Positions 9,207 through 17,495 of a DNA stretch of 64,000 bases are shown piece after piece (the first letter of the stretch is position 1; every line of letters starts with the position of its first letter). The notes below the pieces were generated by a model that was given only the letters and a program-made list of their open reading frames with translations, made no database searches and had not been told where the DNA came from. The translations under genes and the position numbers were made by a program. Where the stretch lies: assembly GCF_036250695.1 (NCBI RefSeq), contig NZ_CP109427.1, forward strand, positions 4,278,001 through 4,342,000. Direction: 5' to 3'. The DNA comes from Streptomyces sp. NBC_01497 (lineage in GTDB: Bacteria; Actinomycetota; Actinomycetes; Streptomycetales; Streptomycetaceae).

Positions 9207-11054
9207 TCAGCCGGCGTCGGCGCCGGTGTCCATCCCGGCGAGCACCAGGCCCAGACGGCCGGTGCCGTCCGGGGTGACACGGACCGGGACGCCCCAGTCC
9301 TGCTGGTGGACATGGCAGGCCGGGTACTCGATGTCCGGGTCGTCGTCGCAGGACGCGGCCATCGCGGACACGTGCAGCACGCCCTCCGTGATCCCGTCGG
9401 CGAGCACCAGGTCGCGGGCCAGATCGGTGCCCGCGCCCTCGCCCTTCGCCAGCAGTTCCGGCGGGGTGGACGACACCAGCAGCCGCGTCGAGGGCCCGTA
9501 ACGGATGTCCAGTTTCTGGCCGTTCGGCGCCGTGAACACCACGTCGAGCCGGACGGTGCCGGGTGCCACATCCGTCGCCGCGCGCTGCGTACGGTGCGCG
9601 ACGGCCTCGACCCGTACCGCTTCCTCGGGCAGGCGCAGCCTGGTCAGCCGGTGCCGGCCCGACTCCACCACCACGATGTCGTCCCCGGCGAGCACCGCGT
9701 CCGAGGGCTCCCGCAGGTCCGTGGCGAGCGTGCTGACCTCACCGCTCACCGGGTCGTAGCGGCGCAGCGCGTGGTTGTAGGTGTCGGCCAGCGCGAGCGA
9801 GCCGTCCGGCAGCGCGGTGACGCCCAGCGGATGCTGGAGCAGCGCCTGAGCGGCCGGGCCGTCGCGGTGGCCGAAGTCGAAGAGGCCGAGACCGACCGCC
9901 GTGCCGACCGTGTAGGAGCCGTCCTCGGCGCGCTCCACGTACCGCAGCGCGCTGTTCTCGGAGTCCGCGACCCACAGCCGGTCCCCGGCCACGGCCAGCC
10001 CGGACGGCTGCGCGAACAGCGCCTCCGCTGCGGGGCCGTCGACCAGGCCCTCGCCGTTCGTCCCGGCGACGGCCTCCACCGTGCCGGCGGCCGGGTCGTA
10101 CGTCCACAGCTGGTGCACCCCGGCCATGGCGATCCACAGCCGGTCCTGCCACCAGGCGATGTCCCAGGGTGAGGAGAGCGGCACCTCGGTCGCCGGGCCC
10201 GAGGTGGGGGACTCGTGCCACCACCACTGCTTGCCGGTGCCGGCGAGCGTCGCGATCGCGCCCGTCCTCGGGTCGAACGAGCGCAGCGCGTGGTTCACGG
10301 TGTCCGCGACGGCGACCGTGCCGTCGGGCAGCAGCGCCAGGCCCTGCGGCTCGCAGAAGGAGTCCGGGCCGAAGCCGCGCTCGCCGCTGCCCACGCGCCG
10401 CAGCACGCTCTCGCCGTCGGCGGCCAGTTCCACCAGCTGGTGGCGGGTGGTGTCGGAGACGAGGAACGTGCCGCTCTCCGGCAGGATCACGGCCTTGCCG
10501 GGGAAGCGCAGGTCGGTGGCGACCGGTTCCGGCTCCACGTACGGCCCGTCGCCGCGGCGCAGCGTGCCCTTGGCCTCGTGCTCGGCCTCCAGCTCCTCGA
10601 CGAGCCGCTCGATGGCGTGCGTGTGCCCCTCGCCCGCGTGCTGGGCGACGATGTAGCCCTCCGGGTCGATCACGACGAGGGTGGGCCACGCGTGCACCGC
10701 GTACTGCTTCCACGTCGCGAGTTCGGGGTCGTCCAGTACGGGGTGGCGCACCTCGTACCGCTCGACGGCGTCGACCACGGCCTCGTGCTCGGCCTCGTGC
10801 GCGAACTTGGGCGAGTGGACGCCGACGATCACGACGGTGTCCTGGTGCGTCTCCTCCAACTCCCGCATGGCGTCCATGGCGTGCAGGCAGTTCACGCAGC
10901 AGAACGTCCAGAAGTCGAGCACCACGATGCGGCCCCGCAGGTCGGCGAGGGTGTACGAGACGCCGCCCGTGTTCAGCCAGCCGCCCTTGCCGATGAGCTC
11001 GGGGGCGCGGATTCGGGCCCGGCGGGGCACGGGCGCGGAAGTCGGGTTGTTCAT
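9207..11054 (-). CDS. NHL-repeat thioredoxin-domain protein (NHLRC2-like)
   Basis: Encodes 615 aa. An N-terminal thioredoxin-like domain (VVLDFWTFCCVNCLHAM, near residues 40-57) carries a CCVNC motif instead of the classical CxxC of thioredoxin. Six-bladed NHL beta-propeller repeats follow (LPDGTVAVADTVNHALRSFD, GDRLWVADSENSALRYVE, LPDGSLALADTYNHALRRYD), then a C-terminal beta domain. This is the architecture of NHLRC2 and its bacterial homologues. The function is unproven and may involve redox-linked scaffolding. ATG 11054 is preferred to the upstream extension; its ribosome-binding site is weak. Divergent from the phosphotransferase. Confidence 0.88.
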   Translation of the reverse strand: MNNPTSAPVPRRARIRAPELIGKGGWLNTGGVSYTLADLRGRIVVLDFWTFCCVNCLHAMDAMRELEETHQDTVVIVGVHSPKFAHEAEHEAVVDAVERYEVRHPVLDDPELATWKQYAVHAWPTLVVIDPEGYIVAQHAGEGHTHAIERLVEELEAEHEAKGTLRRGDGPYVEPEPVATDLRFPGKAVILPESGTFLVSDTTRHQLVELAADGESVLRRVGSGERGFGPDSFCEPQGLALLPDGTVAVADTVNHALRSFDPRTGAIATLAGTGKQWWWHESPTSGPATEVPLSSPWDIAWWQDRLWIAMAGVHQLWTYDPAAGTVEAVAGTNGEGLVDGPAAEALFAQPSGLAVAGDRLWVADSENSALRYVERAEDGSYTVGTAVGLGLFDFGHRDGPAAQALLQHPLGVTALPDGSLALADTYNHALRRYDPVSGEVSTLATDLREPSDAVLAGDDIVVVESGRHRLTRLRLPEEAVRVEAVAHRTQRAATDVAPGTVRLDVVFTAPNGQKLDIRYGPSTRLLVSSTPPELLAKGEGAGTDLARDLVLADGITEGVLHVSAMAASCDDDPDIEYPACHVHQQDWGVPVRVTPDGTGRLGLVLAGMDTGADAG

Positions 11055-11101
11055 GATGTCAAGGGTGCCATGGAGGCTTCCGTGCCCTACGTTGCCCATT
11101 C

Positions 11102-11905
11102 ATGGGGACAGGGGAGAACGGGACGGCGGCCGGCCCTGAGGGGTCCGGGACGCCGGAGACACCGGGACAGCTGCTCGGATCGGGGCGGGACGCGGACGTC
11201 TACGCGTACGCCCGCGCATCCGACGACACGGGTCGCGCCACGGTCGCGGCTGCGGAACCGGGCGACGACACGGGTGGAGGCGCGGGCGGCGGCTGGGTGC
11301 TGCGCCGCTACCGCGACGGGCAGGACGCCAGGTGCGAGGCCGCTGTGATGGCGTACCTGCGCGACAGGGGCTACCCGGTGCCGGAACTGTGGCCACCGGG
11401 TGCCGGTGGCCCGGTCAGGCCCTCGGACCTGGTGATGCGGCGACTGGCCGGTCCGACCCTCGCGGCGTCGCTGATCGCGGGGGAGACGAGCGCCGTCACG
11501 GCGGGCGCGATGCTGGCCCGGCTGCTCCGGCGGCTGCACGAGGTGCCCTCCCGGCTGGGCGGCGGACGGATTCTCCACCTGGACCTGCATCCGGAGAACG
11601 TGATCCTCACAGCGGACGGCCCGGTCGTCATCGACTGGTCGACGAGCGACGAGGGCGAACCGGGGCGCGACCGGGCGATGTCGGCGCTGATCCTGGCGCA
11701 GGTGGCCGTCGGGGACGTCCCGGTGCCCCGGGAGGCCGTGCGGGCGGTCCTGGCGGAGCTGTTGGTCCACGCGCCTGTTTCACGTGAAACCCTGGCGTGG
11801 GCCCGGGGCCGCCGGTGGGCGAATCCGACGATGTCCGCCGCCGAACTGGGGCAGTTGGACGACGCGGTGGCGCTCGTGAGGGAGAGCGGGCCCGCGGCAG
11901 GGTAG
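11102..11905 (+). CDS. APH/choline-kinase-fold phosphotransferase
   Basis: Encodes 267 aa. The kinase-like fold is shown by LVMRRLAGPTLAASL (the hinge after the N-lobe), HLDLHPENVIL (catalytic HxDxxxxN loop, near residue 158) and GPVVIDWSTSDEGEPGRDRAM (metal-binding loop in which D is followed by W, common in small-molecule kinases). The substrate is unknown, and resistance to aminoglycosides should not be assumed. The ATG lies only 47 bases from the divergent NHL gene and has no clear Shine-Dalgarno. TACGTT 16 bases upstream would suit a leaderless promoter. It is followed after 10 bases by a LURP-one-related gene, likely co-transcribed. Confidence 0.78.
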   Translation: MGTGENGTAAGPEGSGTPETPGQLLGSGRDADVYAYARASDDTGRATVAAAEPGDDTGGGAGGGWVLRRYRDGQDARCEAAVMAYLRDRGYPVPELWPPGAGGPVRPSDLVMRRLAGPTLAASLIAGETSAVTAGAMLARLLRRLHEVPSRLGGGRILHLDLHPENVILTADGPVVIDWSTSDEGEPGRDRAMSALILAQVAVGDVPVPREAVRAVLAELLVHAPVSRETLAWARGRRWANPTMSAAELGQLDDAVALVRESGPAAG

Positions 11906-11915
11906 CGATAGCCGC

Positions 11916-12410
11916 ATGAAATATCAGGTAAGGGACCGGATCTTCGGCATCGGCGACGACTACTGGATCGAGGACGAGCACGGGCGGAAGGCGTTCCTCG
12001 TCGACGGGAAGGCGTTGCGCCTGCGGGACACGTTGGAGATCAAGGACGCGTCGGGCCGGGCGCTGATCACGCTCCGGGAGAAGATGTTCAGCATCCGGGA
12101 CGCGATGACGATCGAGCGCGACGGAGAGGCGCTGGCGACGATCCGCAGGAAGCGCCTGTCCCTGCTGCGCAACCACTACCGGGTCTCCCTGGTCGAGGGC
12201 ACGGAGCTGGACGTGAGCGGCAAGATCCTCGACCGCGAGTTCGCCGTCGAGTACGACGGTGAGCTGCTCGCGGAGGTCTCCCGGCGGTGGTTGTCGGTAC
12301 GCGAGACGTACGGCGTGAACGTGGTGCGTGAGGACGCGGACCATGCTCTGCTGCTGGCGGTCGCCGTCTGTGTGATCCGCATGGCGGAGAAGGAGCGCGA
12401 GGAGCGCTGA
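11916..12410 (+). CDS. LURP-one-related (LOR/YxjI) family protein
   Basis: Encodes 164 aa. It shows the tubby-like 12-strand pattern of the LOR family: MKYQVRDRIFGIGDDYWIED, ALRLRDTLEIKD, RALITLREKMFSIRDAMTIERDG, then a closing hydrophobic helix (ALLLAVAVCVIRMA). The family is related to phospholipid scramblases by fold, but bacterial members have no assigned role. The 10-base gap after the phosphotransferase suggests one transcript, ending at the hairpin just beyond the stop. Confidence 0.88.
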   Translation: MKYQVRDRIFGIGDDYWIEDEHGRKAFLVDGKALRLRDTLEIKDASGRALITLREKMFSIRDAMTIERDGEALATIRRKRLSLLRNHYRVSLVEGTELDVSGKILDREFAVEYDGELLAEVSRRWLSVRETYGVNVVREDADHALLLAVAVCVIRMAEKEREER

Positions 12411-12413
12411 AGG

Positions 12414-12443
12414 GGCGGCCCGGGGCCGGCGGGACGGGCCGCC
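12414..12443 (+). terminator. GC-rich hairpin after the LOR gene
   Basis: 9-bp arms GGCGGCCCG (12414-12422) and CGGGCCGCC (12435-12443) begin four bases beyond the stop codon. Confidence 0.6.
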
Positions 12444-12608
12444 GCGCGAGCCCGGCGGGCCACGGCTCGCCGCACCGGGCCGGGCCCGCGCGAACCGGCG
12501 CGGCCCGTGCGTCCGGTCCGAGCGGTGGACCGGGCCCGAGCGGTGGGTCAGGTCCTGACGGCGGATCCGGAGCGGGTGGCGGACCGCCCGGCGCCGGACC
12601 GGCCCGCG

Positions 12609-13850
12609 CTACGGCGCGGTCGTCGGTTCCTCTCGTACCGGAGCGGCGGAACGCGCCTCGACGGGCTCTCCGCCCGGCACGGACGAGGCGACCACCTCGG
12701 AGCGGCGGCTGCCCCGGTCCATCACCCCGCCGGTCACCGCGAGGCCGAGGCCGGCCAGCGCCAGGACCGCGCCGACCAGCGCGGGCGACGCCCAGCCCCA
12801 GCCCGCCGAGATCACCAGGCCGCCGAGCCAGGCGCCGCCCGCGTTGGCCAGGTTGAACGCCGAGTGGTTCGAGGCCGCCGCCATGGTCGGGGCCTTGTCC
12901 GCCTTGGCCATGAGCAGCATCTGTACGGGTGTGGTGATCAGCGAGCCCACGGCACCGATGAACGCGATGTTCACGAGTGCCGGGACCGTGCTGTGGACCG
13001 CGAAGTAGAACGTGACCAGCGATCCGGCGAGCAGGATGAGTCCCGCGTACAGGGTCGGGCGCAGCGCCCGGTCGGTCAGCGGGCCCGCCACCAGGGTGCC
13101 GAGGGTCATGCCGACCCCGTACAGCGCGAGGACCAGCGTGGTCGACGAGTCGGAGAGGCCCGTCAGGTGCGTCAGCATCGGCACGAGGTAGCTGTAGACG
13201 GCGAAGAACCCGCCGAAACCCACGACCGCCGTGAGCAGGCCGATCCCCACCTGCCGGTTGCCCATGGCGCGCAGTTCGTGCTTGATGCCGGACTGCTGCC
13301 CGCGCGGCTGGTGCGGGACGAGCAGCGCGAGCGCGCCGCACGCGATGATGCCGATCACGGCCACGGCGAAGTACGCGTACCGCCAGCCCAGTTGCTGGCC
13401 GAGGGCGGTACCCGCGGGAACGCCGACGATGTTGGCGATGGTGAGCCCGAGGAACATGGTCGAGACGGCGCGTGCCGCACGCTCCGGTGCGACGAGCCGG
13501 GAGGCGACGACGGCACCGACGCCGAACAGCGCGCCGTGCGGCAGCCCGGCGAGGACGCGCGCGGCGAAGAGCATCCCGTAGTTCGGTGCGAGCGCGGACG
13601 CGGTGTTGCCGACGATGAAGAGGGCGGACAGGAGGAGCAGCAGCCTCTTGTGGGGAATGCGGGCGCCGAGGCCGGTCAGCAGCGGCGCGCCGACGACGAC
13701 GCCGAGCGCGTAGGCGGAGACGAGGTTGCCGGCGTGCGGGACGGACACGCCGACGCCGTCAGCGATCTGGGGCAGCAGCCCCATCGTGACGAACTCGGTC
13801 GTGCCGATGCCGAACGCGACGACAGCCAGGGCCAGCAGAGCCAAGGGCAT
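12609..13850 (-). CDS. MFS drug/metabolite exporter (DHA1, AraJ/Cmx-like)
   Basis: Encodes 413 aa with about 12 hydrophobic segments. It begins MPLALLALAVVAFGIGTTEF and VTMGLLPQIADGVGVSVPHAGNLVSAYALGVVVGAP, the signature of the AraJ/chloramphenicol-efflux branch of the DHA1 family. The A-motif GARIPHKRLLL follows TM2. ATG 13850 is the usual family start, although an upstream extension stays open. A charged, low-complexity C-tail follows the last segment. The substrate is unknown. The MarR gene 250 bases upstream on the same strand may influence it. Confidence 0.88.
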   Translation of the reverse strand: MPLALLALAVVAFGIGTTEFVTMGLLPQIADGVGVSVPHAGNLVSAYALGVVVGAPLLTGLGARIPHKRLLLLLSALFIVGNTASALAPNYGMLFAARVLAGLPHGALFGVGAVVASRLVAPERAARAVSTMFLGLTIANIVGVPAGTALGQQLGWRYAYFAVAVIGIIACGALALLVPHQPRGQQSGIKHELRAMGNRQVGIGLLTAVVGFGGFFAVYSYLVPMLTHLTGLSDSSTTLVLALYGVGMTLGTLVAGPLTDRALRPTLYAGLILLAGSLVTFYFAVHSTVPALVNIAFIGAVGSLITTPVQMLLMAKADKAPTMAAASNHSAFNLANAGGAWLGGLVISAGWGWASPALVGAVLALAGLGLAVTGGVMDRGSRRSEVVASSVPGGEPVEARSAAPVREEPTTAP

Positions 13851-14099
13851 GGCGAAGGAGAACCTTCCGAAGAGGGGTGAACAGGTCGGTGCCGTGGGGC
13901 GCGCGTGCGCCGTGGGCGGACCCCGGCCGGGCACCCTTGCCCGCGCGCACGGAAACAGGGGCCGGCGCTACCGGCCCCCGAGAAGTGCAGCAGTGGCGGG
14001 GCGCCGTGCATTCCGGCGCGGACCGGCACCGAAGGTGACGTATGTCGCATCACGCCGGCCGCCCGGACTCTCCCCGGCCGGGGCGGGTGCGGGCGTGCG

Positions 14100-14618
14100 T
14101 CAGCCCGGGGTGTTCAGTTCCTGCTCCAGCAGGCCCATGGCCTTCACGAACGTGGTGCGCTCGTCGGCCCGCAGCTGCTGGAGCGCCCGCATGATCGGAG
14201 CGGTGGCTCCCTCCAGCCACACCTCCACCAGCGATTCGCTGCCCGGCACGATCCGGACGAGCGTGCGGCGCCGGTCGGCGGGGTCCGGCGAACGCTCGGC
14301 GAAGCCGACGCGCTCCAGGTCGGCGACGAGGCCGCTCACCGTGGCCATGCCCAGGTCCAGGGCGGTGGCCAGGGCGCCGACCGTGACGCCCCGGTTCTCC
14401 TGGATCAGCGCGAGCGCGGAGCCGTGCGTCGGGCCCAGCGGCACGTTGTCGAGGACGATCGGCCCGGCGGGCCGGCGGCGCAGACCGCGGGTGATGCGGG
14501 GCAGCAGCTGGATCAGCCTTCGCATGCCCTCGTGCGCGGAACACCCGGCTTCCGCCGCCTCGGCGGTGTCCGGGGCAGTCTTCTCCGGGGGCGCGGACTG
14601 CGAGCGGTTGACCTTCAC
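14100..14618 (-). CDS. MarR family transcriptional regulator
   Basis: Encodes 172 aa from GTG 14618. The winged HTH is visible: LGPTHGSALALIQENRGVTVGALATALDLGMATVSGLVADLERVGFAERSPDPADRRRTLVRIVP, including the DRR wing motif of MarR proteins. A TAGTAT hexamer about 7 bases before the GTG suggests a leaderless transcript. A TTG at 14657 is an alternative start. It is divergent from a YceI gene, and a palindrome lies between them, so autoregulation plus control of YceI is likely by analogy with other MarR pairs. Confidence 0.88.
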   Translation of the reverse strand: MKVNRSQSAPPEKTAPDTAEAAEAGCSAHEGMRRLIQLLPRITRGLRRRPAGPIVLDNVPLGPTHGSALALIQENRGVTVGALATALDLGMATVSGLVADLERVGFAERSPDPADRRRTLVRIVPGSESLVEVWLEGATAPIMRALQQLRADERTTFVKAMGLLEQELNTPG

Positions 14619-14643
14619 GTTCCCGATACTAATGAACCTTTTT

Positions 14644-14659
14644 GTTTGGAGCACCAAAC
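14644..14659. promoter_or_regulatory. Palindromic operator between marR and yceI-type genes
   Basis: GTTTGG-AGCA-CCAAAC is a perfect 6+4+6 inverted repeat in the divergent gap, next to TATGCT (14663-14668), a plausible -10 for the YceI gene. It also sits upstream of the TAGTAT motif serving marR. Position and symmetry fit a MarR dimer site controlling both promoters. Confidence 0.6.
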
Positions 14660-14709
14660 AGTTATGCTCACCGAACTAATGCGACCGTCCCGCCCAAGGA
14701 GAGCCCGCC

Positions 14710-15306
14710 ATGACCCAGGCACCTCAGACACCCCCGACGCCGCAGGCGGAAGCCGTCCGCGAGCTCCTCGCCGACGGCTCGGGCGCCGGTGCGTGGGCCC
14801 TGGACCCCGCGTCCAGCAGCGTGCGCATCACAGCCAAGTCGATATGGGGCCTGGTCACCGCCGACGGGACGTTCAGCGACGTGTCGGGCGAGGGCACCCT
14901 CACGGCCGACGGCGGCATCAGCGGCCGGCTGACGATCGGGGCCGCGTCCATCGACACCGCGAACGCGAAGCGCGACACGCACCTGCGCTCGGCGGACTTC
15001 TTCGACGTCGAGAAGCACCCGCGGATCGTGGTGAGCGTGAGCGGGACCGGCGGCGACCTGACGGGTGACGGTGTCGCGCTGAGCGCGGAGATCACGGTCA
15101 AGGGCGCCACCCGGGTGGTGCCGGTGACGGCCGCGGTCGCGCCCGAGCCGGGCACGGGGTCCGGAGCGGATTCCGGGGTGGACGCGGTACGGCTGTCCGT
15201 CAAGACGGTGGTCGAGCACCGGGAGTTCGGGATCGTCTGGAGCCCGATGGGCATGCTGAAGCCGCTCACCGCCGTGACGATCGAGGCGGTCTTCCGCCGC
15301 GCCTGA
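14710..15306 (+). CDS. YceI family protein (lipid-binding lipocalin-like)
   Basis: Encodes 198 aa. The YceI fold is clear from WALDPASSSVRITAKSIWGLVTADGTFSDVSGEG, SIDTANAKRDTHLRSADFFDVEKHPRIVV and the late VKTVVEHREFGIVWSPMGMLKP. Members bind polyisoprenoids or other amphiphiles. No signal peptide is present, so this is a cytosolic version, as in many Streptomyces marR-yceI pairs. AAGGAG lies 9 bases before the ATG. Confidence 0.92.
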   Translation: MTQAPQTPPTPQAEAVRELLADGSGAGAWALDPASSSVRITAKSIWGLVTADGTFSDVSGEGTLTADGGISGRLTIGAASIDTANAKRDTHLRSADFFDVEKHPRIVVSVSGTGGDLTGDGVALSAEITVKGATRVVPVTAAVAPEPGTGSGADSGVDAVRLSVKTVVEHREFGIVWSPMGMLKPLTAVTIEAVFRRA

Positions 15307-15518
15307 CGGTACTGACCGTCCGGCCCGTCCTCACCGTTGTGGCCACCCTGACCAGGTGTCGAAGGGAACGGCCCGGGCAGGGGCACGAAAGGTCCGGCCG
15401 TCACCGCCCGGCCCGGGCGCCCGAGAACGATCCGCGTGCCCGGACCCGTCCCGTGGCGCCCGGGCCCGGGCACGTTCCGCCGGGGTCCGGGCCCGTTCCG
15501 TCCGGGCCGGGCGCGACG

Positions 15519-16355
15519 TCAGACGATGTCGTCCGGTGCGGCGAGCCCGAGCCGCCGGTCCTTGAGGGCGGGGAACTGCTCCCGCGTCCGGCCCACCTTC
15601 GTGATGTCGAGGTCCACGGTCAGGACCTCCTCGTCGGTCCCGGCCTCCGCGAGCACCTCGCCCCACGGGTCCACGACGATGCTGTGCCCTGCCTGTTCGA
15701 CGCCCGCGTGGGTGCCCGCCGTCCCGCAGGCCAGCACGTACGACTGGTTCTCGACGGCGCGGGCCCGCGCCAGCAGCGTCCAGTGCGCGCCCCGCCGCGC
15801 GGGCCAGCCGGCCGGGACGACGAGGACGTCGGCGCCCGCGTCCACGAGGCCGCGGAACAACTCGGGGAACCGCAGGTCGTAACAGGTCGCCAGACCCAGC
15901 ACCGCGCCCGCCGCGGCCACGGTCGTGACCTCCGAGCCCGCGCCCATCAGGGTCGCCTCGCCCTTGTCGAAGCCGAAGCGGTGGATCTTCCGGTACGTCC
16001 GGATGAGCGCGCCCTCGGGCGAGATGACGAGCGACGTGTTGTACAGGGTCTCGCCGGCCGAAGCGCCGCCCGGAGCGGCACCGTTCGCGTCCGGGACCCG
16101 TTCGACGACCGAGCCCGCGTGCAGGAACACCCCCGCGTCGCGCGCGGCGGGCGCGAGGGCCCGGAACGTGGGACCGTCGACGGCTTCTGCCTCATCGGCA
16201 AAAGATTCGTATGCAAATGCGCCCATCGGCCAGAGTTCCGGAAGGACCACCAGGTCCGCGCCACGCTGTTCCCGCACCAGGGAGGCCACTCGTGCCCTAC
16301 GGGAATCGACCGATTCGTGCGGATCTACCGCGATCTGGATGAGCGAAGCGCGCAC
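15519..16355 (-). CDS. Carbon-nitrogen hydrolase (nitrilase superfamily amidase)
   Basis: Encodes 278 aa. The Glu-Lys-Cys triad is visible at E40 (VVLPELW), K123 (YRKIHRFGFDKGE) and C158 (LATCYDLRFPELF). The overall pattern resembles the Nit/omega-amidase branch, which deaminates small omega-amides such as alpha-ketoglutaramate, but the exact substrate is not evident. GTG 16355 is the start; upstream codons are not protein-like. Divergent from the mycothiol-dependent gene. Confidence 0.9.
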   Translation of the reverse strand: MRASLIQIAVDPHESVDSRRARVASLVREQRGADLVVLPELWPMGAFAYESFADEAEAVDGPTFRALAPAARDAGVFLHAGSVVERVPDANGAAPGGASAGETLYNTSLVISPEGALIRTYRKIHRFGFDKGEATLMGAGSEVTTVAAAGAVLGLATCYDLRFPELFRGLVDAGADVLVVPAGWPARRGAHWTLLARARAVENQSYVLACGTAGTHAGVEQAGHSIVVDPWGEVLAEAGTDEEVLTVDLDITKVGRTREQFPALKDRRLGLAAPDDIV

Positions 16356-16545
16356 ACTACCACCGTCCTGGCATTCGATCCGTCAACGCGGGCCTACGAT
16401 CGTCACACGAAAGCACTGCCGGGGTGCCACCGGGCAGCGTAACTTAGGCGCCGAACCTCCCACGCAGCCCGCGCAGCCCGGTGCCGGCCACGCCGGCCAC
16501 AGCCAGCAAGACAGCCCGCGAACCGCAGAACCGCCGAGGGGTCCC

Positions 16546-17370
16546 GTGACCGTCCATCCCAGCCTTCAGAACTACGCAGACGCCTGGACCCACTCCGTCG
16601 AAGCGATAGCCGCCCTGGTGCAGCCGCTCGCCGAGAGCGACTGGAACAGGCGCACGCCGTGTCCAGGCTGGTCCGTCCGCGACCTTGTGTCCCATGTGAT
16701 CGGCATGGAGTGCGAGATGCTCGGCGATCCGCGCCCCATCCACACGCTTCCGCGCGACCTCTACCACGTGACGGACGAGCTGTCCCGGTACATGGAGATA
16801 CAGGTGGATGTGCGCCGCCACCACACCTCGCCCGAGATGACGGCGGAGCTGGAGTACACGATCATCCGCCGCAGCCGACAGCTGCGCAACGAGAGCCGTC
16901 AGCCCGACGCCACGGTCCGCGCGCCGCTGGGCACGGAGCAGACGCTCGAACAGGCGATGCAGCTGCGGGCGTTCGACATCTGGGTGCACGAGCAGGACCT
17001 GCGCACCGCACTCGGCGAGCCCGGCAACCTCGACTCGCCCGGCGCCTACGTGGCCCGCGACACGCTGCTCTCCCGGCTGCCGAAGGTCGTCGCCAAGGAC
17101 GCGGGCGCGCCCCGCGGTTCGGCCGTCGTCATCGACGTGCACGGTCCGCTGGAGTTCATGCGTACGGTCCGGGTCGACGCGGACGGCCGCGGCAGCATCG
17201 ACGGCGCGCCCTCGCTGGGGCCCGCGGTGACGCTGGTGCTCGACTGGGAGACGTACTTCCGCCTGGCCTGCGGCCGGGTGCGGCCCGCGGCGGTCGCGGA
17301 CCAGGTGAAGGCCGACGGAGACCAGGAGCTGGCGGAGGCGATCCTGCGGGAGTTCGCGGTCACGAGGTAA
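16546..17370 (+). CDS. Maleylpyruvate isomerase family mycothiol-dependent enzyme
   Basis: Encodes 274 aa. The N-terminal DinB-like four-helix domain is shown by WTHSVEAIAALVQPLAESDWNRRTPCPGWSVRDLVSHVIGMECEML, where TPCPGWSVRDLVSH is the family hallmark, and by QAMQLRAFDIWVHEQDLRTALG. An SCP2-like C-terminal domain follows (about residue 180 on). Mycothiol is the actinobacterial low-molecular-weight thiol, and members catalyse thiol-dependent isomerisation or transfer; the substrate here is unknown. GTG 16546 has GAGGGG 5 bases upstream. Confidence 0.9.
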   Translation: MTVHPSLQNYADAWTHSVEAIAALVQPLAESDWNRRTPCPGWSVRDLVSHVIGMECEMLGDPRPIHTLPRDLYHVTDELSRYMEIQVDVRRHHTSPEMTAELEYTIIRRSRQLRNESRQPDATVRAPLGTEQTLEQAMQLRAFDIWVHEQDLRTALGEPGNLDSPGAYVARDTLLSRLPKVVAKDAGAPRGSAVVIDVHGPLEFMRTVRVDADGRGSIDGAPSLGPAVTLVLDWETYFRLACGRVRPAAVADQVKADGDQELAEAILREFAVTR

Positions 17371-17495
17371 CGCGGGCCGCGGCACCGGCGGGCCGTACCG
17401 GTCCTCCGCGTCGCCCGTTCGCGCCCCTGTCCCTTCTCCTCGTGTGCGCCGCCGTTGCCGGGCGGGCCGGCCCGGCGCCGGGAGAGGGAGCCCGC

